Positions 43,962 to 53,001 of a DNA stretch of 63,771 nt are shown here, one piece after another (the stretch's first letter is position 1; each line of letters begins with the position of its first letter). A program made the translations under genes and the position numbers. The DNA is from an uncultured Collinsella sp. (GTDB lineage: Bacteria; Actinomycetota; Coriobacteriia; Coriobacteriales; Coriobacteriaceae), in the NCBI GenBank assembly GCA_900555555.1, contig USLK01000006.1, positions 1 to 63,771 of the forward strand, given 5' to 3'. Below the pieces are notes generated by a model. The model saw nothing but the letters and a program-made list of their open reading frames with translations. It did not search any database and was not told the DNA's origin.

Positions 43962-44537
43962 TTACCTTTCATCCTGCGCTGTTTTCATGGCCTGCAGTTC
44001 CCGCTGCACATGTGCGATGGGAAGGCCCATGACGTTATAGAAATCGCCGTCGATGCAGCGCACGAGCATTCGCCCGTGCATGCCCTGAATACCGTATGCC
44101 CCTGCTTTGTCCATGGGCTCGCCGGTTGCGATGTAGGCATCTATTTCGGCATCGGTGAGCTTATAGAATGTGACTTCTGTTATATCGACGAACGAGCGGG
44201 CGATACCGTTCCTTAAAATGCATACGCCCGTGGCCACCTGATGGGTGTTTCCGGAAAGATCGGACAGCATGCGCCGCGCATCGGCTTCCGTTCCGGGTTT
44301 CCCCAAAATGGTATCACCTTGGGCAACGACGGTGTCCGCCGCGAGGATGGTCTGGTCACTGCAGTCGTATCGCGCGGCGACCGCATGGGCTTTATCGAAG
44401 GCGAGTCGCTTGACCAGATCTTTTGGCGACTCGCGCGGCAGGGGCGTCTCATCGATATCGGCGGGCATGACCCGTACGTCATGGCCCGCTTCTCGCATAA
44501 GCTGGATGCGGCGCGGGGACTGTGAGGCCAGGATCAT
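43962..44537 (-). CDS. maf: Maf family nucleotide pyrophosphatase
   Basis: The 191-residue protein begins with the Maf signature LASQSPRRIQLM and has ADTVVAQGDTILGKP, VATGVCIL and PMDKAGAYGIQG. Maf enzymes hydrolyse dTTP, UTP or modified nucleotides and affect division. It sits between the DJ-1 and P1 peptidase genes with gaps of 9 bp on both sides. Confidence 0.92.
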   Translation of the reverse strand: MILASQSPRRIQLMREAGHDVRVMPADIDETPLPRESPKDLVKRLAFDKAHAVAARYDCSDQTILAADTVVAQGDTILGKPGTEADARRMLSDLSGNTHQVATGVCILRNGIARSFVDITEVTFYKLTDAEIDAYIATGEPMDKAGAYGIQGMHGRMLVRCIDGDFYNVMGLPIAHVQRELQAMKTAQDER

Positions 44538-44546
44538 GAGCGGTCC

Positions 44547-45092
44547 CTACAGCTGGATGCCGGCGCGGACTTTTTCCACGGCGACATCGCCCGCGATATC
44601 ATGCAGGATGGCGAGCGCAAAGGGGAGTGCCTGTCCCATGCCCGATGCGGTGATGATATTGCCGTCCACGACGACGCCGCGGTCGGCGCAGTAACAACCG
44701 GAGGGGAAGTCCTTCTCAAAGCCCGGGAAGCATGTTGCCTTATGCCCCTCGAGCACGCCGAGCTCGGCGAGGATAAACGGCGCGGCGCAGATGGCGGCGA
44801 CGTGCTTGTGCGCCGCAAAGTCCCGAACGATATCGCATACCGTGCTGTTTGCCCTGAGGTTCGTTGCCCCGGGGAGCCCGCCGGGCAATACGACGTAATC
44901 GTAATCGCGCGGGTCGATCTCGGAGAGCGTGCAGTCGCATACCACGGGGATCTGCTGGGAGGAAACGACATCGCGGGTATCCATGATGGATACGAGAGTG
45001 GCGCGAATGCCGCCCCTGCGCATGACGTCGACAACGGTTAGGCATTCGATTGTCTCGAAGCCATCGGCAACGAGGACGGCTACTCCGGGCAT
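44547..45092 (-). CDS. DJ-1/PfpI family protein
   Basis: The 181-residue product has the DJ-1 layout: VAVLVADGFETIECLTVVDV with the conserved Glu, DYVVLPGGLPGA, the nucleophile elbow AAICAAPFILAELG (Cys), and ITASGMGQALPFAL. It most resembles the YajL/ThiJ branch, proposed to act in protein and metabolite repair. First gene of the DJ-1/maf/P1 peptidase operon. Confidence 0.9.
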   Translation of the reverse strand: MPGVAVLVADGFETIECLTVVDVMRRGGIRATLVSIMDTRDVVSSQQIPVVCDCTLSEIDPRDYDYVVLPGGLPGATNLRANSTVCDIVRDFAAHKHVAAICAAPFILAELGVLEGHKATCFPGFEKDFPSGCYCADRGVVVDGNIITASGMGQALPFALAILHDIAGDVAVEKVRAGIQL

Positions 45093-45115
45093 GGTTTTTC
45101 CTCTCCATAGGGAAA

Positions 45116-45145
45116 CAGATACGGAGCTTGTATACCCCGTATCTG
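45116..45145 (-). terminator. Hairpin after the RNA methyltransferase gene
   Basis: A 9-bp stem (45116-45124 with 45137-45145), followed on the minus strand by TTTCCC. It may terminate the upstream gene partially before the DJ-1 operon. Confidence 0.45.
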
Positions 45146-45147
45146 CT

Positions 45148-46464
45148 CTATTTAACGCGCGTAAGATGCACGACCGTCTCGCAATGGAATGTCTGCGGGA
45201 AGAGGTCGACCGGCGTAGCCGAGACGGGGACGAACGTCCCCTCGTCCACGAAGCGTCTCAGGTCGCGAGCCAGGGTCGCAGGGTCGCAGGACACATATGC
45301 CACATCGCGTGCGGACGTGCTCGCGATGAGCCCGATCGCCTCGGGGGCGAGGCCGGCTCGCGGAGGGTCGACCACCAGGACATCGGCGTCCTCTTCGGGG
45401 AACTCGCGCACCGCATCGCCGCCGATCGGCTCGACATTATCGAGGTGGGCGATATCCAGATTGCGCCTCAGGTCGCGGACGGCCGGTCCGTACGATTCGA
45501 CCGCCGACACGTAGTCGCATCGACGGGCGAGCGGGAGGGTGAACGTCCCTGCTCCGCAATACAAATCGCAAGCGAACTCCTCGGGCTTGGGGTCGAGCGC
45601 CTCCATGACAAGATCGATAAGGATTTCCGCGGCGGCGGTGTTGACCTGGAAAAAAGAGGGGGCCGAGAGCCGCATCGTCTCCGAACCGATTTTCTCGGTC
45701 CAAGACCCCTCTCCGGCCAGGGCTTCAACTCCCGCCACGCGGCGGGCCTTCTTCTCTCCCTTGGTCATAACGCGAACGATGCTCGAGGTCTTCGTGGCAT
45801 CCTGTAGGACGCGCGAGACCTGCCCGCGCGGGAACGCGCCGGTCGGGGTCCACAGGGAGATTTCCACGGCGCCCGTTCGCCGTGAGGCGCGGATGCCGAC
45901 CCGCTCGAGCTCAAGTTCTCGGGAATTGGCCAAAAAGCCCAGTGCCCCGGCAACGGATTTGATCGTCTTGCCGTATTTCTTCTCGAAAAGCGGACATGAG
46001 TCGACCTTGACGATCTTGCTGGGATCCTTGCCGTGCATGCCGAGGCGAATCTTGCCGTTTTGCACCGAGGGCGCGAGCTCGATCTTATTGCGATAGCCCC
46101 ATTCGTTTTTGGTGCGACGGATGGGCTTGACCATGTCCTCGATCTGATCGTCCGAGAACTTGCCGATGCGCTGAAGCGTGGAGCGAAGGTTTTCCTCCTT
46201 GGCGGCAAGTTGGGCGCTGTATGCCATGCCGGCCCAGGGACACCCGCCGCAAACGGCTGCGTAGGGGCAGGGTGAATCGACGCGAAGGGGGGAGGGCTCG
46301 ATGACCCGCTCCGCCACGGCGCGTGCGAACGATGGTCCATCGCTCGCAATGGAGGCTTCGACGGTATCCCCGGTGATTCCTCCCGCCACGAAGACCGCTT
46401 TGCCCTCGGGGGTGCGTGCGAGCCCGTCGGGTCCGTATGTCATGGTGTCGATGGTGAGCTGCAT
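45148..46464 (-). CDS. 23S rRNA/tRNA (uracil-5-)-methyltransferase (RlmD/TrmA family)
   Basis: The 438-residue enzyme has an N-terminal TRAM-like domain, an iron-sulfur cluster motif (CPYAAVCGGCPW and SCPLFEKK), the SAM motif CDLYCGAGTFTLPLA, VVDPPRAGL, and the catalytic cysteine in YVSCDPATLARDL. This is the RlmC/RlmD/TrmFO-independent m5U family; the exact target is open. The frame runs upstream through the tRNA-Ala gene, but ATG at 46464 with GAGGGG is the true start. Confidence 0.92.
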   Translation of the reverse strand: MQLTIDTMTYGPDGLARTPEGKAVFVAGGITGDTVEASIASDGPSFARAVAERVIEPSPLRVDSPCPYAAVCGGCPWAGMAYSAQLAAKEENLRSTLQRIGKFSDDQIEDMVKPIRRTKNEWGYRNKIELAPSVQNGKIRLGMHGKDPSKIVKVDSCPLFEKKYGKTIKSVAGALGFLANSRELELERVGIRASRRTGAVEISLWTPTGAFPRGQVSRVLQDATKTSSIVRVMTKGEKKARRVAGVEALAGEGSWTEKIGSETMRLSAPSFFQVNTAAAEILIDLVMEALDPKPEEFACDLYCGAGTFTLPLARRCDYVSAVESYGPAVRDLRRNLDIAHLDNVEPIGGDAVREFPEEDADVLVVDPPRAGLAPEAIGLIASTSARDVAYVSCDPATLARDLRRFVDEGTFVPVSATPVDLFPQTFHCETVVHLTRVK

Positions 46465-46512
46465 GGTGAACCCCTCATATAGAAGCAAGGATGCGATACG
46501 GCCGTTCGATAA

Positions 46513-46537
46513 CAAAAAAGGCCCCGTTACCGGAGCC
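46513..46537 (-). terminator. Terminator after tRNA-Ala
   Basis: A 7-bp stem with one mismatch (46520-46526 with 46531-46537), followed on the minus strand by TTTTTT. Confidence 0.8.
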
Positions 46538-46549
46538 TGTAAAATCCTG

Positions 46550-46625
46550 TGGTGGAGACGAAGGGGATCGAACCCTCGACCTCCTCGATGCGACCGAGGC
46601 GCTCTCCCAGCTGAGCTACGTCCCC
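46550..46625 (-). tRNA. tRNA-Ala (CGC)
   Basis: The 76-base cloverleaf is complete: acceptor GGGGACG/CGTCTCC with the alanine identity pair G3-U70, D arm GCTC/GAGC, anticodon stem CCTCG/CGAGG with loop GTCGCAT (anticodon CGC), T arm GAGGG/CCCTT, and encoded CCA. Confidence 0.95.
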
Positions 46626-46704
46626 AGGACAAATAAGAAGTTTACCAATCTTTCCAGTCAAGTCAACGCTCAATGAGAACTATTTTTGGGGAAAGGCGAT
46701 AGAA

Positions 46705-46875
46705 CAAAAAGCCGCCCCCCGCTTCACGAAAATGAACCCACCTCTCAAAGGTGGGTGCCCTCATCGTCCGTTCCAGCGTCCTTAACAAAGAAGGATACCT
46801 GTACTAAGGCCGACTGTGTGGGCTCCCTAAATAAACGCGACGGTTCACCCAGTTGCTCCGCGGGGGGCGGAACAC
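46705..46875 (-). ncRNA. Structured RNA of about 170 nt, candidate 6S RNA (SsrS)
   Basis: The two ends are perfect 11-bp complements (46712-46722 and 46860-46870), giving a long closing stem. Inside are CCCACCT/AGGTGGG and TGAACC/GGTTCA pairings and a less paired centre, as in the rod-and-bubble shape of 6S RNA. On the minus strand a -10 TATGAT (46880-46885) lies just before the 5' end, and TTTTTG follows the 3' arm. No credible protein frame covers it. 6S RNA binds sigma-70 RNA polymerase and tunes growth-phase transcription; this identity rests on fold and size only. Confidence 0.55.
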
Positions 46876-46879
46876 CTTC

Positions 46880-46885
46880 ATCATA
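46880..46885 (-). promoter_or_regulatory. -10 element of the structured RNA
   Basis: TATGAT on the minus strand, about 7 bases before the predicted RNA start. The -35 (CTGGAA at 17 bp) is weak. The remainder of 46886-47070 holds only the upstream region of the DUF2871 gene. Confidence 0.45.
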
Positions 46886-47070
46886 CGGCATGTCGTTTGC
46901 GATTCCAGTCTTGACTTGAAAAAATGTAGGGCGGAGACTGTAGACGAAATGCTGCAATTAAGCCAATACATAAGATATGCCAGTTCAATGTGGCCGTTGT
47001 GAATATGAACGGTGTTCATAAATAATGATATAGTTACAGTAGCATTAGAGACGGATGAAAGGAATCTCGT

Positions 47071-47481
47071 ATGAAAAAATATATGGATGCCTCGCTGGTG
47101 TATACGATTCTTGCGCTCGCAGGCGGCGTCTTCTACAGGGAATTCACTAAGTTCCTTGCGTTCGAGGGAACGACGGCGCTTGGCTTCATTCACCCTCATT
47201 ACCTGATGTTGGGAACTTTCTTTTTTCTTGCGCTGGTGGTGTTCGATAAGCTGTTCCATGTTGCCAGGAGGCTGGGTAAGGTTCTCGTTGCATACCAGAT
47301 CGGCTTGAATCTATCTGTGGCCATGTTGCTGGTGCGAGGCGTTTTGCAGGTTCTCGCAACGCCGCTTTCATCCGCTGTCGATGCCGCTATCGCCGGTATT
47401 GCGGGCCTGGGCCACATCATCCTCGGCGTTTCGCTGGTGATGGTGGTCCTCAAGATCCGCTCCGCTGTGCGCGAGGCGTAA
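47071..47481 (+). CDS. DUF2871 family membrane protein
   Basis: The 136-residue protein starts with the family pattern MKKYMDASLVYTILALAGGV and FYREFTKF, and has four hydrophobic segments with a conserved HPHYLMLGTFFF. Function unknown; a heme-copper-like fold has been suggested for related small membrane families, but I see no firm ligand set beyond the histidines. GAAAGGA precedes the ATG. It stands alone before the radical-SAM gene. Confidence 0.8.
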   Translation: MKKYMDASLVYTILALAGGVFYREFTKFLAFEGTTALGFIHPHYLMLGTFFFLALVVFDKLFHVARRLGKVLVAYQIGLNLSVAMLLVRGVLQVLATPLSSAVDAAIAGIAGLGHIILGVSLVMVVLKIRSAVREA

Positions 47482-47554
47482 ACCCGCCCCCTTTCGCTCG
47501 CATCGCGGCGTACAATACTGCGCAGTTGATCTTTCGTCGATGGGTGGCGTACAC

Positions 47555-48520
47555 ATGCCTTTGCTCTGTGCGGATACATTGGAACATTGCGAGCTGTGCC
47601 CTCGGTTGTGCGGCGCGTGCCGCGCGGCAGGCGAGCGCGGCGTGTGCGGGGCCGCCGGATCGCTGCGGCTCGCCCGCGCGGCGTTGCACTTTTGGGAGGA
47701 GCCTCCGATTTCCGGTGAGGAAGGATCGGGAACGATTTTTTTCAGCTCATGCCCCCTTAAATGCGTGTATTGCCAAAATCATGAGATCTCGACGGGCGGT
47801 TTCGGTATCGACATCTCGCCTGAACGCCTGGTCGAGATCATGCTTGAGTTGCAGGATCAGGGCGCGCTCAACATCAACCTTGTTACCGCAACCCACTATG
47901 CGCATCTCCTGCCCGCGGCCATCGCGGCCGCTCGTAGGCGCGGTCTTGCGATACCCATCGTCTACAACACGAGCGGGTATGAGCGCGTCGAGGCGATTGC
48001 CGAGCTCGGGGACCTTATCGATGTATGGCTGACCGATTTCAAGTACGCATCCGACGCCCTTGGCCGCTCGCTGTCCCATGTTGCGGATTACCCCGCGGTT
48101 GCCCGCCGTGCGCTCGTGCGCATGAAGGCCGAGGTCGATCGTCGGGGCGGGGAGCTCGTTTCGCAAGATGGGCTGCTCAAGAGGGGTATGATCGTCCGGC
48201 ATCTGGTGCTTCCGGGGCATGTCGACGACTCGTGCCGCGTGCTCGATGCCATTTGGGAAGCGGTGGGCGATGTGCCCATCTCGGTCATGAACCAATATAC
48301 GCCCAACGAACGCATGCGCGCCTCCGCCGGCGAGCTGTCCCGCGCCGTCACCCCCGAGGAATATGAAGAAGTGCTCGACCATGCCGATGACCTCGGGTTC
48401 TCTCGCATGTTTTGGCAGGAGGGCGGTGCCGTAAGCGAAAGCTTTACGCCCCCGTTCGATACGACGGGCGTATTGCATTCGGCGGCAGGTCCCTCATCAA
48501 GCGGGGAGGCCCATTCGTAA
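47555..48520 (+). CDS. Radical SAM protein of the PflA-like (AmmeMemoRadiSam/uncharacterised activase) group
   Basis: The 321-residue protein has an N-terminal cysteine-rich segment (CELCPRLCGACRAAGERGVC) and the radical SAM cluster motif SSCPLKCVYCQN. The usual barrel follows (VTATHYAHLLP, IVYNTSGYERVEAI, VWLTDFKYAS, RHLVLPGH). It resembles pyruvate-formate-lyase-activase-like proteins of unknown partner. ATG 47555 has a weak GGTGG site; the in-frame ATG at 47540 has none. The C-terminal 30 residues are low-complexity. Confidence 0.85.
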   Translation: MPLLCADTLEHCELCPRLCGACRAAGERGVCGAAGSLRLARAALHFWEEPPISGEEGSGTIFFSSCPLKCVYCQNHEISTGGFGIDISPERLVEIMLELQDQGALNINLVTATHYAHLLPAAIAAARRRGLAIPIVYNTSGYERVEAIAELGDLIDVWLTDFKYASDALGRSLSHVADYPAVARRALVRMKAEVDRRGGELVSQDGLLKRGMIVRHLVLPGHVDDSCRVLDAIWEAVGDVPISVMNQYTPNERMRASAGELSRAVTPEEYEEVLDHADDLGFSRMFWQEGGAVSESFTPPFDTTGVLHSAAGPSSSGEAHS

Positions 48521-48580
48521 ACGGGTATACTCAGCACGATTCAACAGATTTATACCCTTGGTTTTATGGGAGGCATAGAT

Positions 48581-48922
48581 ATGAGCGACTTCGATTCCAC
48601 GCCGTTGTCCGATGATGAGCGTGCCGAGCTCGAGGCCTTGCGTGCCGAGAAGGCCCGTCGCGAAGAAGCCGAGCGGGCTCGTCGGGACCGTGCCGAGCTC
48701 GAGGCCTTGCGTGCCGAGGCCAAGCCTTCTCAGCGGCCTTCTTCCAAGCCGGATGCCGTCGCGGCTCAAGATCCCGCGGACAAGACGTTCGGCCAGCGTA
48801 TGGTGACGTCCAGCGAGACCGATGATGACGGGCTGCCGGCTATGCCGCCGGCGCAAAAAATCATCATCGCCGTATGCATCATCGCGGCGCTCGGTTTTGT
48901 CGTCTACAGCGTTTTGCGCTAA
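48581..48922 (+). CDS. Small single-pass membrane protein with charged repeat
   Basis: The 113-residue product has a charged helical N-terminus containing two copies of RAELEALRAE, encoded by an exact 30-bp direct repeat (48620-48649 and 48689-48718). A linker and a C-terminal helix (KIIIAVCIIAALGFVVYSVL) follow, so it is a tail-anchored type with the coiled part in the cytoplasm. GGGAGG precedes ATG 48581. Function unknown. pncB follows 30 bp later. Confidence 0.65.
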   Translation: MSDFDSTPLSDDERAELEALRAEKARREEAERARRDRAELEALRAEAKPSQRPSSKPDAVAAQDPADKTFGQRMVTSSETDDDGLPAMPPAQKIIIAVCIIAALGFVVYSVLR

Positions 48923-48952
48923 CGTTTCGCTCGAACGGGGGAGGATGTTCTC

Positions 48953-50455
48953 GTGGCGTTAACCGATACCTCACGTCCCACCGACATCTCAATGCTGACC
49001 GATCTGTACGAACTCACCATGGCGCAGGGCCTTTGGGAGAACGGCAAGATCGATGACCAGGGCTGCTTCACGGCCTTTTATCGCGATCGCCCGTTCGGCA
49101 GCGCTTTCGCCGTCATGTGCGGTACGGCCGACATCCCCGAGCTGGTCGAGAACATGCGGTTCACCTCCGAGGATATCGACTATCTAGGCAGTTTGGAGGC
49201 TCCCGCGGGAGGTGCCCTCTTCAAGCCGGGGTTCTTGGATTATCTTTCAAGGTTCAGGATGCACGTCGATATCGATGCCGTTCCCGAGGGCGAGCTGGTG
49301 TTTCCGCGCGAGCCGATGGTGCGGGTCACCGGCCCGGCCCTTGAGTGCCAGCTGCTCGAGACCGCGCTGCTCAACACCATCGGCTTTCAAACGCTCGTTG
49401 CCACCAAGACGGCCCGTGTCGTCGAGGCGGCCAAGGGGCGTCCCGTGGCGGAGTTCGGCTTGCGCCGGGCCCAGGGTCCCGATGGCGGTATGATGGTCGC
49501 CCGCGCGAGCTACGTTGCCGGGGCCTCCTCGACGTCGAACGTACTGGCGGGGCGTAAATACGGTATCCCGGTTTTCGGCACGCATGCGCACAGCTGGGTT
49601 ATGAGTTTTCCCTCCGAGCTCGAGGCCTTTCGAGCTTTTGCGCTTTCGAGCCCCAAGAACTGCACGCTGCTCATCGATACGTATGATGTGCGCGAGGGCA
49701 TCGAGAACGCTATCGTGGTGGCCAAGGAGATGGAGGAGCGCGGCGAGAGGCTGGCGGCCATCCGTATCGATTCGGGCGACCTCGCCAAGCTCTCTGCCTA
49801 CGTTCGCCGCCGTCTCGACGAGGAGGGGCTCGACTACGTAAAGATTTCCGTTTCGAACGATCTGGACGAGTACACGGTGCAGTCGCTGCTCGACCAGGGC
49901 GCCCCGCTCGATAGCTTCGGCGTCGGGACCAAGTTGGCTACGTGCTACGACCAGCCTGCGCTCGGTTGCGTCTACAAGCTTTCCGCTCGCCGCTCATCTG
50001 CCGGCGAACCCTGGACGCCGGTCGTGAAGCTTTCCGAGCAACCGTATAAACGCACCATTCCCGGGCTTCAGCATGTTCGTCGCTATGTCGACGATCAGGG
50101 TTCCCCCGTATGCGACATGATCTACGATGAGGCGTACCTGGACGGGGAGGGCTCGACGGTCGTTGCCGTGGATGACGCCGCGCTGGTGGCCGATGTTTCC
50201 GGTTTTACCGGTCGCGAGCTGCTCGTCCCCTGCGTGCGCGATGGTCGCGCGTCGGCTCCGCGCGAGCGCATCGAGGTCGCGCGAGAGCGCAACCGTGCCG
50301 CCCTCAAGGCGCTCGATCCGGTCTATAAGCGCTTCCTGTATCCCCAATCATATATGGTTGCCATGGAGTCGGGCCTTGCGCGCGTGCGCGACGAGCTGGT
50401 CCGGGAGCGCATGGCCGGCGCATCGGGAGTCTTGCCGTGGAAGGCATCCAAGTAG
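48953..50455 (+). CDS. pncB: Nicotinate phosphoribosyltransferase
   Basis: It makes nicotinate mononucleotide from nicotinate and PRPP, the entry step of NAD salvage. The 500-residue product has MLTDLYELTMAQGLWENG at the N-terminus, VAEFGLRRAQGPDGG, the phosphorylated-His region FGTHAHSWVM, RIDSGDLAKLS and SNDLDEYTV. Length fits the long Gram-positive form. The start is GTG at 48953 after GGGAGG. It is probably co-transcribed with proB and proA downstream. Confidence 0.94.
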   Translation: MALTDTSRPTDISMLTDLYELTMAQGLWENGKIDDQGCFTAFYRDRPFGSAFAVMCGTADIPELVENMRFTSEDIDYLGSLEAPAGGALFKPGFLDYLSRFRMHVDIDAVPEGELVFPREPMVRVTGPALECQLLETALLNTIGFQTLVATKTARVVEAAKGRPVAEFGLRRAQGPDGGMMVARASYVAGASSTSNVLAGRKYGIPVFGTHAHSWVMSFPSELEAFRAFALSSPKNCTLLIDTYDVREGIENAIVVAKEMEERGERLAAIRIDSGDLAKLSAYVRRRLDEEGLDYVKISVSNDLDEYTVQSLLDQGAPLDSFGVGTKLATCYDQPALGCVYKLSARRSSAGEPWTPVVKLSEQPYKRTIPGLQHVRRYVDDQGSPVCDMIYDEAYLDGEGSTVVAVDDAALVADVSGFTGRELLVPCVRDGRASAPRERIEVARERNRAALKALDPVYKRFLYPQSYMVAMESGLARVRDELVRERMAGASGVLPWKASK

Positions 50456-50488
50456 TCTCTTACGCGCTTCGAAGGGTTTTCGATTCCT

Positions 50489-51613
50489 ATGTCTAGCTCC
50501 AACAAGACCATGGTGGTCAAAATCGGGTCGTCCACCTTGGTGGGCTCCGGCCGTCATATCCGCCGCGGCTTTCTGCACGACATGGCGACCCAGGCCCATG
50601 AGTTGCGCCAAGCCGGGTGGAACCTTGTGGTGGTGAGCTCCGGTGCCGTTGCATGCGGGTATCCGCTCCTGGGCTTTTCGGACCGCCCCCAGGACATGTC
50701 GAGCCTCCAGGCCTCGGCTTCGGTGGGGCAGTGCGTCCTGTCGGCAGCGTGGGATGAGCAGTTCCGTTCGCTCGGCATGCTCACGTCCCTTGTGTTGCTC
50801 ACCCGTCACGACACGGCGCGTCGCTCCTCATATCTGCATGCGCGCGAGGCGCTGATGCGCCTTTTGGAGCTCGGCGTCGTGCCCATCGTGAACGAGAACG
50901 ATACGACGGCGGTCGATGAGATCACCTTCGGCGACAACGATACGCTTGCGGCCCTCGTGAGCTGCCTCGTGTCCGCCGATCTGTGCGTGACGCTCTCCGA
51001 TATCGATGGACTGTACACGGCAAACCCGGCGTTCGACCCCTCGGCCGTCAAGCTCGATCGGGTCGAGAAGATCGATCCCGACATCATCGCGTCCGCGGGG
51101 GATTCTTCCACGGCGGTGGGAACGGGCGGCATGATCACCAAGATCCGTGCCGCGCGCATCCTCATGACGGCCGGTATCCGCAGCGTGATCTGTTCGGGGG
51201 AGGAGGAGCGTCCTCTGGTCCGCCTCGCTCAGGGCGAGCCGGTGGGCACCGTATTCGAGCCCTCGTGCACCAATGGGGGCCTGGCTCCCCGTAAACTCTG
51301 GATCGCATTGGGGGATTCCGCCCATGGCGCGCTGGTCGTTGACGACGGTGCCGCCGCAGCTCTTGTGGGGGATGGGTCATCCCTTCTGCCGGTGGGCATC
51401 CTTTCCGTAACGGGCGATTTTGACCGCGGTTCCGTTCTGGATGTTCGCAACACGAGCGGCATGACGATCGCGCGCGGCATCGCGGAGGCCTCTTCGGATG
51501 AATTGCGTCTGGCGGCAGGTCGTCACCAGGACGAGATCGCCTCGAATCGCCTGCTCGCAGGCCTGTCCGGCAGGCCCGCCATCCATCGTGACAATCTGAT
51601 CGCCTTTGCCTAG
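50489..51613 (+). CDS. proB: Glutamate 5-kinase
   Basis: First step of proline synthesis: phosphorylation of glutamate. The 374-residue enzyme has VVKIGSSTLVG, VVVSSGAVACG, VPIVNENDTTAVDEI with FGDNDTLAALV, LSDIDGLYTANP, and GTGGMITKIRAARI. A C-terminal PUA domain follows (about 265-374), found in the long form. The proA gene is 59 bp downstream; the pair forms the proline operon. Confidence 0.96.
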   Translation: MSSSNKTMVVKIGSSTLVGSGRHIRRGFLHDMATQAHELRQAGWNLVVVSSGAVACGYPLLGFSDRPQDMSSLQASASVGQCVLSAAWDEQFRSLGMLTSLVLLTRHDTARRSSYLHAREALMRLLELGVVPIVNENDTTAVDEITFGDNDTLAALVSCLVSADLCVTLSDIDGLYTANPAFDPSAVKLDRVEKIDPDIIASAGDSSTAVGTGGMITKIRAARILMTAGIRSVICSGEEERPLVRLAQGEPVGTVFEPSCTNGGLAPRKLWIALGDSAHGALVVDDGAAAALVGDGSSLLPVGILSVTGDFDRGSVLDVRNTSGMTIARGIAEASSDELRLAAGRHQDEIASNRLLAGLSGRPAIHRDNLIAFA

Positions 51614-51672
51614 GGGCCGTTGCCCCCGCATGCGGTATCCTCTTACCTATGATCGCCAGTTAGGAGCTTGCC

Positions 51673-52941
51673 ATGGCCGATGAACTTTTTGCATATGTAG
51701 AGCGCCTCGCACATGAGGCCAAGCGCGCGTCCCGCTCGCTGTCGTTTGCGTCCGATGCCGAGCGCGTATCCGCCATTCGCCAGATGGCGCAGGGTTTGCG
51801 GGAGCACGAGGCGGAGATCCTCGCCTCCAACGAGGCGGATGTTCGCTCTGCCGCGGCAGCCGGCACGACACCCGGGCTTTTGGATCGCCTGCTGCTCACG
51901 CCGGAGCGGATCGAATCCATGGCGCAGGGTTTGGAGCGGCTTACCGAGATGCCCGACCCTTTGGGGCGCGTGCTCGAGCATCGCAAGATCGACCAGGGAG
52001 TGGACCTTCAAAAGGTCACAGTTCCCTTGGGTCTCGTGGCCATGGTGTACGAGGCGCGGCCGAATGTGACCGCCGATGCGGCGGGTATCTGCATCAGGAC
52101 CGGCAACGCATGCATTTTACGCGCCGGCACGATGGCCCAATCAACCTGTGTGTGCATCGCCCGCATCCTTTCCGATGCCCTTGCGGCCTGTGGCCTGCCC
52201 GGCTCTGCCATCACGATCATCGAGGTTCCCGATCGCGAGGCGACGGATGCCCTCATGAGTCTGCGCGGCATCGTCGATGTGCTCATCCCCCGCGGCGGGT
52301 CGGGGCTTATCGAGCATTGCGTTCGCAACAGCCAGGTGCCGGTAATCGAAACCGGAACGGGCAACTGCCATATCTACGTTCACGAATCCGCGGACTTCGA
52401 CAAGGCCCGCGCCATCGTCATGAATGCCAAGACGCAGCGTGTCGGCGTTTGCAACGCGGCCGAGTCCCTGCTTGTCGATGATGCTATCGCCGATGCGTTC
52501 CTGCCCGCAATGCTGTCGGAGCTCGATGCCGCAGGCGTGCTGGTCCATGGTGACGAGCGCACGCGCGACCTGGCCGATATCATGAATTTCGAGGACGCAA
52601 CCGAACAGGATTGGGGACGTGAATATCTCGCCCTGGAGCTGAGCGTTAAATGCGTATCGGGAATCGACGAGGCTATCGACCATATCGGCCGATATGGCAC
52701 CGGCCATTCCGAGGCGATCGTTGCCGAGGACCAGGTCGCGTGCGATCGGTTCCTGCGCGAAGTGGACGCCGCGGCGGTCTATGCAAACGCGAGCACGAGA
52801 TTTACCGATGGCGGAGAATTCGGCTTGGGTGCCGAGATCGGCATTTCCACGCAGAAGCTGCATGTCCGCGGGCCTTTCGCCGCCGATGCGCTGACGAGCT
52901 ACAAATACGTTCTGCGCGGCAACGGCCAGGTTAGGCCGTAG
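51673..52941 (+). CDS. proA: Gamma-glutamyl phosphate reductase
   Basis: Second step of proline synthesis: NADPH reduction of glutamyl-5-phosphate. The 422-residue enzyme has the aldehyde-dehydrogenase-like fold: VPLGLVAMVYEARPNVTAD, LIPRGGSGLIEHC, VPVIETGTGNCHIYV, the catalytic Cys in QRVGVCNAAESLL, and the C-terminal FGLGAEIGISTQKLHVRG. AGGAG precedes the ATG. A strong terminator ends the operon. Confidence 0.96.
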   Translation: MADELFAYVERLAHEAKRASRSLSFASDAERVSAIRQMAQGLREHEAEILASNEADVRSAAAAGTTPGLLDRLLLTPERIESMAQGLERLTEMPDPLGRVLEHRKIDQGVDLQKVTVPLGLVAMVYEARPNVTADAAGICIRTGNACILRAGTMAQSTCVCIARILSDALAACGLPGSAITIIEVPDREATDALMSLRGIVDVLIPRGGSGLIEHCVRNSQVPVIETGTGNCHIYVHESADFDKARAIVMNAKTQRVGVCNAAESLLVDDAIADAFLPAMLSELDAAGVLVHGDERTRDLADIMNFEDATEQDWGREYLALELSVKCVSGIDEAIDHIGRYGTGHSEAIVAEDQVACDRFLREVDAAAVYANASTRFTDGGEFGLGAEIGISTQKLHVRGPFAADALTSYKYVLRGNGQVRP

Positions 52942-52960
52942 GCTCTGCATCGCTGGTTGC

Positions 52961-53001
52961 AAAATGGGCTTCTCGCTGTGAAAACGAGAAGCCCATTTTG
53001 T
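52961..53001. terminator. Terminator after proA
   Basis: A 15-bp perfect stem (52961-52975 with 52985-52999) with AAAA and TTTT at the ends, between convergent genes. Confidence 0.95.

Noticed and set aside
46465..46632. N-terminal extension of the RNA methyltransferase (GRSSAGRAPRSHRGGRG)
   Set aside because: This is tRNA-Ala read as protein; the real start is 46464 with a ribosome site.
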